Assembly: GCF_001750685.1 (NCBI RefSeq) | Contig: NZ_CP017269.1 | Span: 4,567,416 to 4,631,415 of the forward strand | DNA length: 64,000 nucleotides | Source of the DNA: Geosporobacter ferrireducens | GTDB taxonomy: Bacteria > Bacillota > Clostridia > Peptostreptococcales > Thermotaleaceae | Direction of reading: 5' to 3' | In this document: piece by piece, positions 56,946 to 64,000 of the stretch | Layout of the letters: each line of letters begins with the position of its first letter | How positions within the stretch are numbered: the first letter of the stretch is position 1 | Translations under genes and position numbers: made by a program | The notes under the pieces: generated by a model | The model's input: only the letters and a program-made list of their open reading frames with translations | Database searches by the model: none | Told to the model about the DNA's origin: nothing

Positions 56946-58031
56946 TTGAACCCACATGTGATACCTGACATGCCAATAAAGCCGCTAAAAAGAATATCAC
57001 CCAGTAAGTACTTCGCAGTAGATCCTTGTATTCTGAGGGAAGCATGGGCAGCAAATCATATCAATGAATTGTTGCCAGTTATCCCTACTGTCAGAGTTGG
57101 TATTATTGCCCATAGAATTTTGGAACTAACTATAAAGGGAAGAATACGAAACCATCAGGATATTGATGAAATCTGGAAAGATGGGATAAAAAAATTCGAA
57201 TTAGAGATGCATGAGAATTGGATGGAAAAGCATCTTGTACCACTTGCAAGAAATGCCTGGAACTATGAGGTAAAAAAACAAAAATGCATTCTACTTGCAC
57301 AAAATTTTTTCACTAATACAGAAAAAGCAAGTGGAAAGGGACAGAAGTATGAAGCTGAAATTTGGCTGGAGACTCCGGACGGAAAAGTAGGAGGAAAAAT
57401 TGATGCTATTAAACAATTGGGAAATGATATTCAGCTTATAGATTACAAGACAGGAAAGGTTTTTGATAAAAATCAGGAAGGAAAAGTAATAAAGTTTGAA
57501 TATCAGAAACAATTAAAACTTTATGCAGCCATGTATTATATGAATAGGGGAAAGTGGCCTACCTGCTTGACAATCGTAGAACTAAGCCAGAAAGAACATG
57601 ACATTCCATTCCACAGGGACGAATGTATGGAATTATTAAATGATGCAGTAATAAGACTAGAAGCGATTAAACAAAAAATTTCAGGTATCAATTATATTGA
57701 CGAAATAGCATATCCATCCCCACAGAATTGCAAATACTGTTACTATTGGCCAGGGTGTGCCATGTATTGGGAACATAAACAGGACTCGGATAAATGGCCG
57801 GCTGATTGCCATGGCATAGTAAAAGAAAAGAGAATATTAGGAAATGGAACATTGTTATTAGTATTGGGTAGGCAAGAAGGGGATGTTGTGGTGAGTGGAT
57901 TATCTATGGACAGGCATGGGATTCTGAAAGATGATATAAGAGAGATTTACCTATATAACCTGGAAAGAACTCCTGTGCCGGGATATTTTAAACAGGGCAT
58001 TTTAACTACATGTTATAAAAGTTGCAAGTGA
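56946..58031 (+). CDS. Cas4/RecB-like PD-(D/E)XK nuclease
   Basis: This protein of about 361 residues has the RecB/Cas4 nuclease pattern. A histidine-bearing helix VGIIAHRILELT comes first, then the metal site GGKIDAIKQLGNDIQLIDYKTGK (Asp ... Asp-x-Lys). Cysteines CKYCYYWPGCAMYW near the C-terminus could, with an upstream cysteine, ligate an iron-sulfur cluster. An ATG at 56913 gives 11 more residues but lies inside the helicase gene. The TTG at 56946 is preferred because GAGGTGG (56934-56940) lies five bases before it, right at the helicase stop. It is the last gene of the operon. A nuclease here is not among the four named type II Druantia genes, so it may be an added effector. A terminator follows. 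Confidence 0.75.
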   Translation: MNPHVIPDMPIKPLKRISPSKYFAVDPCILREAWAANHINELLPVIPTVRVGIIAHRILELTIKGRIRNHQDIDEIWKDGIKKFELEMHENWMEKHLVPLARNAWNYEVKKQKCILLAQNFFTNTEKASGKGQKYEAEIWLETPDGKVGGKIDAIKQLGNDIQLIDYKTGKVFDKNQEGKVIKFEYQKQLKLYAAMYYMNRGKWPTCLTIVELSQKEHDIPFHRDECMELLNDAVIRLEAIKQKISGINYIDEIAYPSPQNCKYCYYWPGCAMYWEHKQDSDKWPADCHGIVKEKRILGNGTLLLVLGRQEGDVVVSGLSMDRHGILKDDIREIYLYNLERTPVPGYFKQGILTTCYKSCK

Positions 58032-58057
58032 AATCCCATAAAAAAGTATCGAATATA

Positions 58058-58110
58058 AATCGAAAATCCTCCTGTAATTTAAATAATCGCTGGAGGGTTT
58101 TCGATTATTC
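58058..58110 (+). terminator. Terminator of the helicase operon
   Basis: A stem of about 14 bp (ATCGAAAATCCTCC at 58059-58072 with GGAGGGTTTTCGAT at 58092-58105) encloses 19 bases and is followed by TATTCTG. Strong hairpin, weak T-run. Confidence 0.65.
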
Positions 58111-58256
58111 TGTAAAACTTAGATAAAAAATAAGAGTAATATTAAAACAAAGGAATTATGCCTTACAGGATATGTCATGGGAGCTGTAGGTGAAGACTGC
58201 CACTGAAGGCTAAGGAGTCAATTTATGTTGACCCTTGTCTTAATTCTATAAATTAA

Positions 58257-58352
58257 GAAGGATTTGATGTTTTGTATCAGCAAGGGAGGATAGCGGATAC
58301 CATAGAGGCACTTCTTGATTTTTACCATATGGGTTCTGCATTAATGAGCTAG
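58257..58352 (+). pseudogene. Unidentified C-terminal gene remnant
   Basis: An open frame without a start or ribosome site reads EGFDVLYQQGRIADTIEALL and so on to a TAG at 58350. It looks like protein sequence but matches no family I know. The remainder of 58111-58389 shows nothing else. Confidence 0.25.
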
Positions 58353-58389
58353 ATACAAAGGATCTGTAAGTAAGGGAGGTCTTTTGGTA

Positions 58390-58818
58390 TTAAAAGTTTT
58401 TTTCAATACGGAATAATTCTTCTCTTAAATTGGCAAGTCTTTGTTCCGGATTCTTTTTCAACTCGCATTCCCATATAATAATTACATTCCAGCCTTCTTT
58501 TCTCAAAGCTTCGGTATTAAGCACATCCTTTTCCTTGTTCCTGTTTATTTTAGAAAGCCAGAAATCTGTCCTTGTTTTGGGTATATTAGCTACTTTACAG
58601 TTTTCATGTCCATGCCAAAAACATCCGTGGACAAAGATGACCGTTTTGTATTTCGGTAATACAATATCGGGTTTACCCGGATATCTATTATCGTTTTTGC
58701 GGAATCTGAATCCGTGGGCAAAAAGCCATTTTCTGACTAAGACTTCTATTTTAGTATCTTTACTGCGGATTTTTGACATTACTTCACTTCTTTTTTCTTT
58801 TGTAAATACATCTGCCAA
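58390..58818 (-). CDS. vsr: Very short patch repair endonuclease
   Basis: A 142-residue Vsr protein, which nicks DNA beside T:G mismatches made when 5-methylcytosine deaminates. It has MSKIRSKDTKIEVLVRKWLF, then PGKPDIVLPKYKTVIFVHGCFWHGH with the catalytic aspartate and zinc-ligand residues, and IIIWECELKKNP. The start is a TTG (58818) with AAAGGAGG seven bases upstream. It faces the helicase operon from its far end. With the methyltransferase at 46.6-47.8 kb it brackets the operon, as expected for a Dcm-Vsr pair separated by the defence genes. Some Vsr-like proteins in defence loci may act as restriction enzymes instead. Confidence 0.92.
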   Translation of the reverse strand: MADVFTKEKRSEVMSKIRSKDTKIEVLVRKWLFAHGFRFRKNDNRYPGKPDIVLPKYKTVIFVHGCFWHGHENCKVANIPKTRTDFWLSKINRNKEKDVLNTEALRKEGWNVIIIWECELKKNPEQRLANLREELFRIEKNF

Positions 58819-59523
58819 AAGAATGCCTCCTTTCTTTATTTTAATTTGCGTTTTAAATTAGATGGTATTTCGATTTATTATTTTATACGTATTTTAAACT
58901 TTGCCCTTTAATTTTAATAATATTCTACTAAAAATGTAGTGAACATAAAGAGTATATACCTTGGGTATTTTTTTGTTATTAACGACAGGATTTGACACTG
59001 TATTATCATTTCCGATATTAAAATATAATAGTGAAATGTTTTTAGGGACTATTGCGTGTCAAGAATATTAAAAAATATAGTGATGTTCATAGCTTGTGTT
59101 ATAAATATACCAGGCGAAATTCAGCAAAAAATGCAAGGAAAGATTATATAAGTAATACAAGAAAAAAGTGTGGTATTATGCTATGTATTAATATACGAAT
59201 CTATACTAGACGGTCTTTTGTGAAAAGTTATGAAGTAAACATAGAGATTAAAGCTTTATAATGGAAGTAGAAAACCTTAGAGCTATGTTTGATAAGTTAA
59301 CGAGGAAAAATAAAATATGGAAGAGGATAATAGGGATAAAACCAGAAATGCCCATAATTGGGATATAGATAATTACATCCTAATTTTAAATAGTAAAGCT
59401 TATATATCTGATTCTACTGAAGTTTGTTAGAAATTGAATATGGTATATACTGGAGATGAAAAAAGAAATTACAATATCAACTTGTCATGCCTCTCTAATG
59501 TTAGAACAAAAGGAGATGATTAG
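58819..59523. other. Gene-poor AT-rich gap
   Basis: No convincing gene lies here. Open frames at 59052-59261 and 59261-59368 lack ribosome sites and have biased composition. The segment just before 59524 carries the ribosome site AAAGGAGATGATTAG of the next gene. No clear promoter was found. Confidence 0.6.
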
Positions 59524-61485
59524 ATGATAGCTATTGAGCAAGAGCTTGTTAAAAAGTTTTTGAAAAAGCTTGGTAAACCGAAAGATTATGAAATAAACAA
59601 AGAAAAAATATTAGAGATTCTAACTAATGGATATAAAGATGAGGGTCTAAATTTCCATGAGGTATTCTTAAGAAGCAGGGCCGTATTAAACCTTGATATT
59701 GATATTATAGATGACTTATTTAAAAATTTGACATTTATAAATAACGATGATAAAAAAAGGATTTTTATGGATTTTGAATTTATAAAGCATTGTAGGCGAA
59801 GATATGAATTATATCAAAATATACAAAGAAAAATAATTAAAAATTCAAGAGGAAAATTATACGCAGAGGATTTACTACTGTTTTTTGAGTTTCTAAATGA
59901 AAACTTTAGAAGGAACGGGGAACTATTCCTTAATATGCCTGTAACGAGCTGGGAAACGGGAAGTTCACAAAAGGATCATATCTGTGACAGTTTTGATGTT
60001 GTTATAAAAATGATCTGTGAACTTAATATTCCATTCTCACAAAATGTAGCTTCTAGAATAAATAAATCTTGCAATGAAATGTATGGAGTGAGTGGACATC
60101 AAAAATCGATTGCGCAATTTTTAGATGCAATGTTAGTCAGGCTTAATGTACCTACATTCAACGGGAAAATATGGATAATCTATCACGGTCTTGAATATTG
60201 GACTGATTTAGAAAGATATAGAGATCTGAACTATAATTATCAATTACAATTTGATATAGGTTCTCATGAGGCAGTTCAATTGATGAAGAACGTAGAGCTT
60301 TTAGAAATATATGGTGATAACGAAATTGCAAAATTTGATTTTTCAAAAATATATTACTATAGTGCAAAGGAGACATTTTATCAAAGTTATAAACATTTGT
60401 ATCCAGTTTATAGAGATACTGATACAGCTTTCCAATATAACGGAAAAGAATATTTAATAAATGACCTGATAACTATATATGAGAAACTTTATGCTTTTAC
60501 AGAAAAAGAAAGGGGAAGGAATGATGAAAAGGATTTTACGAATAACCATTCTTTAATAAAACAATATGGAAAAAAACAACTGTTAAGGGTCATTGGGATT
60601 AATAATAATGAAATGCTTCCATTATTAGACTTACTGTCTTATGATTTTGATATTAACAGAGATAAATACTATCTTATCCATTGCAAACCTTTACTAAAAA
60701 AGGGTCCGATATTTTACATCATACCTTCACATATCCAGTATTTATCAAGAGAAAAAGTAGTAGATAAGATACTATCAAACGAAGTAACGGTTATTTTTAA
60801 AGAGAATGAAAAAAAAGGACTAGTATTTGAGGATAGTATTGAGGGGTTCTTTAGAAATCAGAATACTAAATTTGGAAGAGTTCAAAGGAATAGAAAACAA
60901 AACATACCAGAAATTGATGGAGTATTTTGCTTAGATGATTATGTGTTTTTATTTGAAGCTAAGGCTACCATCAAACCTGATTCTGTAGTTGAAAGTTATA
61001 ACTATTTGAGAGATACAATGCTAAGTGCACAATCTCAATTAAATGAAAGAATTAATATTATACTTAATGATGAGGAACGAAGAAAGTATATTGAAGATGT
61101 TCTGAAATTCGAAATTAAAAGCAAGAAGATCGCAGCGTTTATTCTGGTAAATCATCATTTTTTTAATGGATATAAAGAGTTAAAGAACGAGCATTTTGGT
61201 GTGCATTACCCAATAGTTGATTTTCTTACATTAAAAAATGTAATAATTAATAAAAGAGCCTTGTGCTGGAATTATAATGCTTTAAAAGAATGCTATTATA
61301 AAACTGATCTACCTATAAATAATGGAGAAGATCTTTGGAATTATTTGCTTAATCAGGTTGAGTGCTTGAAAAGTACGGAAAATCCAGTATTCCAGATTCT
61401 TGAAGATGGTATTGCCTTTAGAATTGTAAAGCCTTTTTCGTTTTGTAGAATACATAGAGACGATGAGGAGGGGTTTTCCTATTAA
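59524..61485 (+). CDS. PD-(D/E)XK nuclease-like protein of unknown family
   Basis: A 653-residue soluble protein. The first 430 residues match no family I recognise. Near residues 445-485 the segment FEDSIEGFF, IPEIDGVFCLDDYVFLFEAKA gives the classical restriction-enzyme pattern: glutamate helix, then Asp, then Glu-x-Lys. It therefore probably cleaves DNA. It lies at the right edge of the defence island and is strongly AT-rich, like the GHKL operon. It could be a stand-alone restriction or abortive-infection protein, or a loose partner of the island. The ATG has AAAGGAG upstream. Confidence 0.65.
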   Translation: MIAIEQELVKKFLKKLGKPKDYEINKEKILEILTNGYKDEGLNFHEVFLRSRAVLNLDIDIIDDLFKNLTFINNDDKKRIFMDFEFIKHCRRRYELYQNIQRKIIKNSRGKLYAEDLLLFFEFLNENFRRNGELFLNMPVTSWETGSSQKDHICDSFDVVIKMICELNIPFSQNVASRINKSCNEMYGVSGHQKSIAQFLDAMLVRLNVPTFNGKIWIIYHGLEYWTDLERYRDLNYNYQLQFDIGSHEAVQLMKNVELLEIYGDNEIAKFDFSKIYYYSAKETFYQSYKHLYPVYRDTDTAFQYNGKEYLINDLITIYEKLYAFTEKERGRNDEKDFTNNHSLIKQYGKKQLLRVIGINNNEMLPLLDLLSYDFDINRDKYYLIHCKPLLKKGPIFYIIPSHIQYLSREKVVDKILSNEVTVIFKENEKKGLVFEDSIEGFFRNQNTKFGRVQRNRKQNIPEIDGVFCLDDYVFLFEAKATIKPDSVVESYNYLRDTMLSAQSQLNERINIILNDEERRKYIEDVLKFEIKSKKIAAFILVNHHFFNGYKELKNEHFGVHYPIVDFLTLKNVIINKRALCWNYNALKECYYKTDLPINNGEDLWNYLLNQVECLKSTENPVFQILEDGIAFRIVKPFSFCRIHRDDEEGFSY

Positions 61486-61588
61486 AGTTTTTAAAAATCA
61501 AAGTTACAAAGAATTCAAATTAGATAGCTTTAAAGCCAAACCAAGGACTATGATGACATTGATAAAGAAATTTATTCATAAAAGGTAG
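61463..61588 (+). CDS. Doubtful 41-residue basic peptide
   Basis: An ATG inside the end of the previous gene opens a frame of 41 residues (MRRGFPIKVFKNQSYKEFKL and so on, basic). It ends just before the ribosome site of the MazG-like gene. It has no good ribosome site of its own and may be a chance frame or the remnant of a longer gene. Confidence 0.2.
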   Translation: MRRGFPIKVFKNQSYKEFKLDSFKAKPRTMMTLIKKFIHKR

Positions 61589-61604
61589 AAGGAGGGATTG
61601 TGAT

Positions 61605-61916
61605 ATGCCTATCTACAACAAATTAGTCAGAGATAAAATACCAGATATAATAGAAGCAGAAGGAAAAAGGACGGTTACGGCCGTCCTGGAGAAGGATGAG
61701 TATTACAAAGCACTTATTGTAAAGCTACATGAAGAAGTACAAGAGTTTACTGAAAGTGACAGTATCGAAGAGATCGCAGATATTTTAGAGGTGATCGATG
61801 CGATTCTTGCTGCTAAGGGTGTTACGAATGAACAGGTAAGTATGATTCAGGAGCGAAAACGAACTGAAAGAGGTGGCTTTGAAAAGAGAATAATGCTTCT
61901 TGAGGTTTTAAAGTAA
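61605..61916 (+). CDS. MazG-like nucleotide pyrophosphohydrolase
   Basis: A 103-residue all-alpha protein of the phosphoribosyl-ATP pyrophosphohydrolase-like/MazG superfamily. It shows YNKLVRDKIPDIIEAEGK at the start and a metal-binding helix pair KLHEEVQEF and EEIADILEVIDAIL (the E-x-x-E and E-x-x-D pattern). These house-cleaning enzymes hydrolyse non-canonical NTPs, and similar short proteins are frequent in phage and defence loci. GAAGGAGGG precedes the start. It may be cotranscribed with the PD-(D/E)XK gene upstream. Confidence 0.85.
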   Translation: MPIYNKLVRDKIPDIIEAEGKRTVTAVLEKDEYYKALIVKLHEEVQEFTESDSIEEIADILEVIDAILAAKGVTNEQVSMIQERKRTERGGFEKRIMLLEVLK

Positions 61917-62011
61917 AGAGAGAGTAAAAACAAAACTATTTAACATGAATGCTTTTTATGCTGTAGTAAGAATTTTTGCATGACTCAAAACTTATGTGGT
62001 ATTAATTGATA

Positions 62012-62049
62012 AAAATCCTGATATATGTGAATATATCAGGATTTTTTTA
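62012..62049. terminator. Terminator after the MazG-like gene, possibly bidirectional
   Basis: AAAATCCTGATATAT (62012-62026) and ATATATCAGGATTTT (62031-62045) form a perfect 15-bp stem with a GTGA loop and a T-run on the plus strand. The minus strand also has T residues after the stem, so it may serve the XRE gene too. Confidence 0.85.
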
Positions 62050-62100
62050 TTTATTATTCAAAATATACGCATGAAAACTATTGAAAATAAATGGTTTCAT

Positions 62101-62131
62101 GATATAATGTTCTAATAAAGAACATTATATC
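62101..62131. repeat. 13-bp-arm palindrome containing direct repeat copy 1
   Basis: GATATAATGTTCT and AGAACATTATATC are perfect inverted arms around AATAA. The 18 bases ATGTTCTAATAAAGAACA (62107-62124) recur exactly at 62440-62457 on the other side of the XRE gene. A half copy in inverse orientation lies at 62399-62410. Confidence 0.75.
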
Positions 62132-62134
62132 AAA

Positions 62135-62380
62135 CTATTCTTCTATACCAAGGAGCCAAGATACGCTGACTTTCAGTATTTTACTTAAAGCTATCAACTC
62201 ATAATCTGTAACGATTCTTTTTTGCTGCTCTAGTTTAGAAATACTCGCCCTATCTATATATATGGCCATGGTTTCAAGTCTTACTGAAAGCTGCTCTTGT
62301 GTGAGGCTGTTTTTAACTCTTGCTTTTTTGACCTGTGGGCCAATCATATTCTTATTTTTACTATCTATTATGATTTTCAT
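62135..62380 (-). CDS. XRE-family helix-turn-helix regulator
   Basis: An 81-residue Cro/C1-type protein with the HTH at about residues 20-72 (KKARVKNSLTQEQLSVRLE, ISKLEQQKRIVTDYELIAL). It has no additional domain. The ATG at 62380 is chosen because AAAGGTG lies just upstream; a GTG at 62389 is part of that ribosome site. Three copies of the ATGTTCTAATAA motif surround the gene (18 bp identical at both sides), which suggests that it represses itself. Similar small regulators control mobile elements and defence genes. Confidence 0.8.
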   Translation of the reverse strand: MKIIIDSKNKNMIGPQVKKARVKNSLTQEQLSVRLETMAIYIDRASISKLEQQKRIVTDYELIALSKILKVSVSWLLGIEE

Positions 62381-62398
62381 ACCAATCACCTTTGTGTT

Positions 62399-62457
62399 TT
62401 ATTAGAACATTTTTATCATATGACATTTATTGTAAAATCATGTTCTAATAAAGAACA
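62399..62457. repeat. Direct repeat copy 2 and inverted half copy at the XRE promoter
   Basis: ATGTTCTAATAAAGAACA at 62440-62457 equals copy 1 downstream of the gene. TTATTAGAACAT (62399-62410) is the reverse complement of its first 12 bases. Both lie where the XRE promoter should be, so they are likely its operators. Confidence 0.65.
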
Positions 62458-62465
62458 AATGGGAA

Positions 62466-62810
62466 GAATCAAGTTACCGATTAAATACTTTGGTAATCGT
62501 TGATATCGATAACTTGAAAGAAGCAAATGACAGGGCTGGACATACTGTAGGAGACAGGATGATCAAGATCGTGGCCGATTCCATTGAAGAATCCATACGG
62601 GCAAAAGACATTGCTTTCCGGTATGGTGGAGATGAGTTTGTGATCCTGCTTCATGATGTAAGGGATGATGAAATCCATGTCAGTATGGGTGCAGCTGCCT
62701 TTGATGATTTGGCAGATTTACAAACAGCATTCCAAAAAGCGGACCGCCATTTGTATGAGGAAAAGCAGCATAAGAAATTACGAACCAGTGATGAAAGATA
62801 TGATTTATAG
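62466..62810 (+). pseudogene. Decayed GGDEF (diguanylate cyclase) remnant
   Basis: The frame LVIVDIDNLKEANDRAGHTVGD and then RYGGDEFVILL is the core of a GGDEF domain. The N-terminal DxLTGLxNR part is missing. About 30 residues between FVILLHDV and VSMGAAAF are also lost, because the usual helix after the active site is absent. The only starts are a TTG at 62490 without a ribosome site. It begins directly after the XRE repeat, so its front may have been lost at that junction. Confidence 0.75.
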
Positions 62811-63013
62811 GTATTTGGCTTTGGAAGTGGAGTTGAAATCAAAAGCTTGAACAAGCCCTTTGTTTCTTGATGAAAGCAAAGGTTATTGTGGATTGTTCAC
62901 AATCTCTAATACGACGTTATGAGGAAGTATAGGATTTTACTGCACAAGTCTAATTTATAATCTTAATTAGTCGGTTCCACGTGTTATCAAGTGGGTTTTA
63001 AAAATATAGAAAA

Positions 63014-63586
63014 TCACTTTTTCGTGGAATTCGGATAATTACAAATTGAAATAAAATCTTCTACGATTGTCCCCATTTCTTCCGGCGATTTCTGCACACT
63101 GTCGTTCAGCCACCAGATAAGGATACGCATAAATCCGCCGGTACTAAATGCTAAAGCATATTGAATGCTTTCCTTTGAAAAGGGTGTTGCTTTCCCTTTT
63201 ACTTCATCAAAAGCCGGAGGTAAAAGCTCATCAACCTTTGCAAGAAAAAGCGGAAGCAATTGATGACGATTGACGAGTGATAAAAAGTCTTTATGTTTTT
63301 GCATCTGTGTAAAAAAGACTTTAGCAATATTAGACAAGGATAAGTTTGTTTGTTGTGAGATAAGTGATCTATATTCCAGCCAGATTTTATAAAAATAGCC
63401 TTCCAAAATTTCATCCTTTGAGGAATAGTTCCGGTAAAAAGTCCGTCTGGAAAGTCCGGCATGATCTGTAATCTCCTGTATCGTAATTTCTTGATAATTT
63501 TCTGTATGCATCAGTTTTAACAGAGCATCCTCCATCCACAATTTTGACTGATTAGATTTAGGGTTTCCTTTATTTTTATCTGACAT
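63014..63586 (-). CDS. TetR/AcrR-family regulator
   Basis: A 190-residue repressor with the TetR helix-turn-helix at residues 20-65 (ITIQEITDHAGLSRRTFYRNYSSKDEIL) and a helical ligand-binding domain ending in GGFMRILIWWLNDSVQKSPEEM, of the TetR_C_8-like group. It is divergent from the HXXEE membrane-protein gene and probably represses it and itself. GGAGGAGTATTC precedes the start. Bases 62811-63013 after it hold no gene. Confidence 0.9.
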   Translation of the reverse strand: MSDKNKGNPKSNQSKLWMEDALLKLMHTENYQEITIQEITDHAGLSRRTFYRNYSSKDEILEGYFYKIWLEYRSLISQQTNLSLSNIAKVFFTQMQKHKDFLSLVNRHQLLPLFLAKVDELLPPAFDEVKGKATPFSKESIQYALAFSTGGFMRILIWWLNDSVQKSPEEMGTIVEDFISICNYPNSTKK

Positions 63587-63644
63587 GAATACTCCTCCTA
63601 CATCGTCACATATTTTCCAATCTGTAGCTTTTGTGCCAGAATGA

Positions 63645-63706
63645 TTGACTGTATTTCTTTACCTAAATTATAATAGATATTGTTAATCGACACAACTGTG
63701 ACAATA
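63645..63706 (+). promoter_or_regulatory. Promoter and candidate operator of the HXXEE gene
   Basis: TTGACT (63645-63650) and TATAAT (63669-63674) are 18 bases apart. Right after them TATTGT (63679-63684) and ACAATA (63701-63706) form a spaced dyad that covers the likely start site and could bind the divergent TetR protein. Confidence 0.55.
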
Positions 63707-63722
63707 GAAGGAGGAATATTTT

Positions 63723-64000
63723 ATGAATACAATGAGTTTTATCGTCTGGATGCTGCCAGTCATTTTTATGATTCATGATTTCGAAGAGATCATTATGGCG
63801 GAAGTATGGGGCAAACGATATAGACAGGAAATCAACACAGTTTGGCCCAAAAAGCAGCCGTTTGGTTTGAATTATATACATAACTGCCAGACACCAACCT
63901 TTTCCATCGGAGTAGGAGTCGAATTTTTGCTTTTTTCACTTATTAGTTTGTTTTCTGTAATCTTTCAAAGTTATTTTCTTTGGTATGGTGCTTTCTTAGG
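63723..64000 (+). CDS. HXXEE-domain membrane protein (cut by the window end)
   Basis: The first 92 codons are present. The motif MIHDFEEIIMAEVW gives the His-x-x-Glu-Glu signature of the HXXEE family of small membrane proteins, and hydrophobic segments follow. The ATG lies nine bases after GAAGGAGG. Family function is unknown. The divergent TetR gene suggests substrate-controlled expression. Confidence 0.8.
   Translation, partial: MNTMSFIVWMLPVIFMIHDFEEIIMAEVWGKRYRQEINTVWPKKQPFGLNYIHNCQTPTFSIGVGVEFLLFSLISLFSVIFQSYFLWYGAFL

Noticed and set aside
48147..58031. DISARM or a 7-deazaguanine (Dpd) system
   Set aside because: DISARM splits helicase and DUF1998 between DrmA and DrmB and has DrmC (PLD). 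Dpd needs preQ0-insertion genes. Neither set is present.
59052..59261. 69-codon open frame in the gap before the PD-(D/E)XK gene
   Set aside because: It has no ribosome site and an odd Lys/Arg/Asn-rich composition without family resemblance.
5134..59275. Shared 15-base word ATGGAAGTAGAAAAC at 5134 and 59261
   Set aside because: The frames diverge at once after it, and no repeat structure surrounds either copy, so chance is likely.

Overview
The window looks like chromosomal DNA of a low-GC anaerobic Firmicute of the class Clostridia. The signs are strong AGGAGG-type ribosome sites, some GTG and TTG starts, sortase-free surface proteins carrying SLH or copper-amine-oxidase-like domains, TRAP transport joined to flavoenzymes, and REP-associated transposases. 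The class is an inference; no rRNA or tRNA gene was seen to settle it. No CRISPR array was found.

Bases 1-12,000 hold a rifampin phosphotransferase gene behind a 19-codon leader peptide and an SDR oxidoreductase behind a leader with a terminator hairpin. A REP-associated tyrosine transposase (RAYT) with inverted ends follows. Next come a two-component system and an exopolysaccharide O-acetylation set (SGNH lipoprotein, AlgI-type MBOAT, DHHW protein). The DHHW gene is cut off after 95 codons and abuts a chemoreceptor remnant, which looks like a deletion scar. A YibE/F membrane protein is read leftwards.

Bases 12,000-25,000 encode two very large surface proteins. The first (about 2,120 aa) has two purple-acid-phosphatase modules and SLH anchors, and lies behind an 11-bp-periodic Pho-box-like array. 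The second (1,693 aa) has an FMN-binding domain with a flavinylation motif. It lies behind three DtxR-type operators at exactly 34-bp intervals, and a DtxR-family gene lies just downstream, convergent with it.

Bases 25,000-41,000 hold RAYT and REP debris, then an AraC regulator divergent from a six-gene operon: Old Yellow Enzyme, SDR, FAD flavoprotein and TRAP DctP/Q/M. The operon probably imports and reduces or oxidises an unidentified organic acid. A BlaI/M56 pair follows, with its promoter buried in a palindrome. After it come a DUF1266-DUF2185 protein, membrane proteins, and remnants of VOC, GntR and TnpB genes.

Bases 41,000-62,000 are a defence island. A protein with two GHKL ATPase domains and a receiver-like partner form one operon. 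A C5-cytosine methyltransferase is read the other way. A four-gene operon follows: two unknown proteins, a 1,921-aa DUF1998 helicase and a Cas4/RecB-like nuclease. Then come Vsr, a 653-aa protein with a PD-(D/E)XK signature, and a MazG-like pyrophosphohydrolase. The methyltransferase, two unknowns and helicase match the layout of type II Druantia (DruM-F-G-E). The ATPase operon and the helicase operon share the same paired GACAAA motif with the same 20-bp period, which suggests joint control and possibly one larger system.

The right end has an XRE regulator flanked by 18-bp direct repeats, a decayed GGDEF gene, and a TetR regulator divergent from an HXXEE membrane protein that runs off the window.
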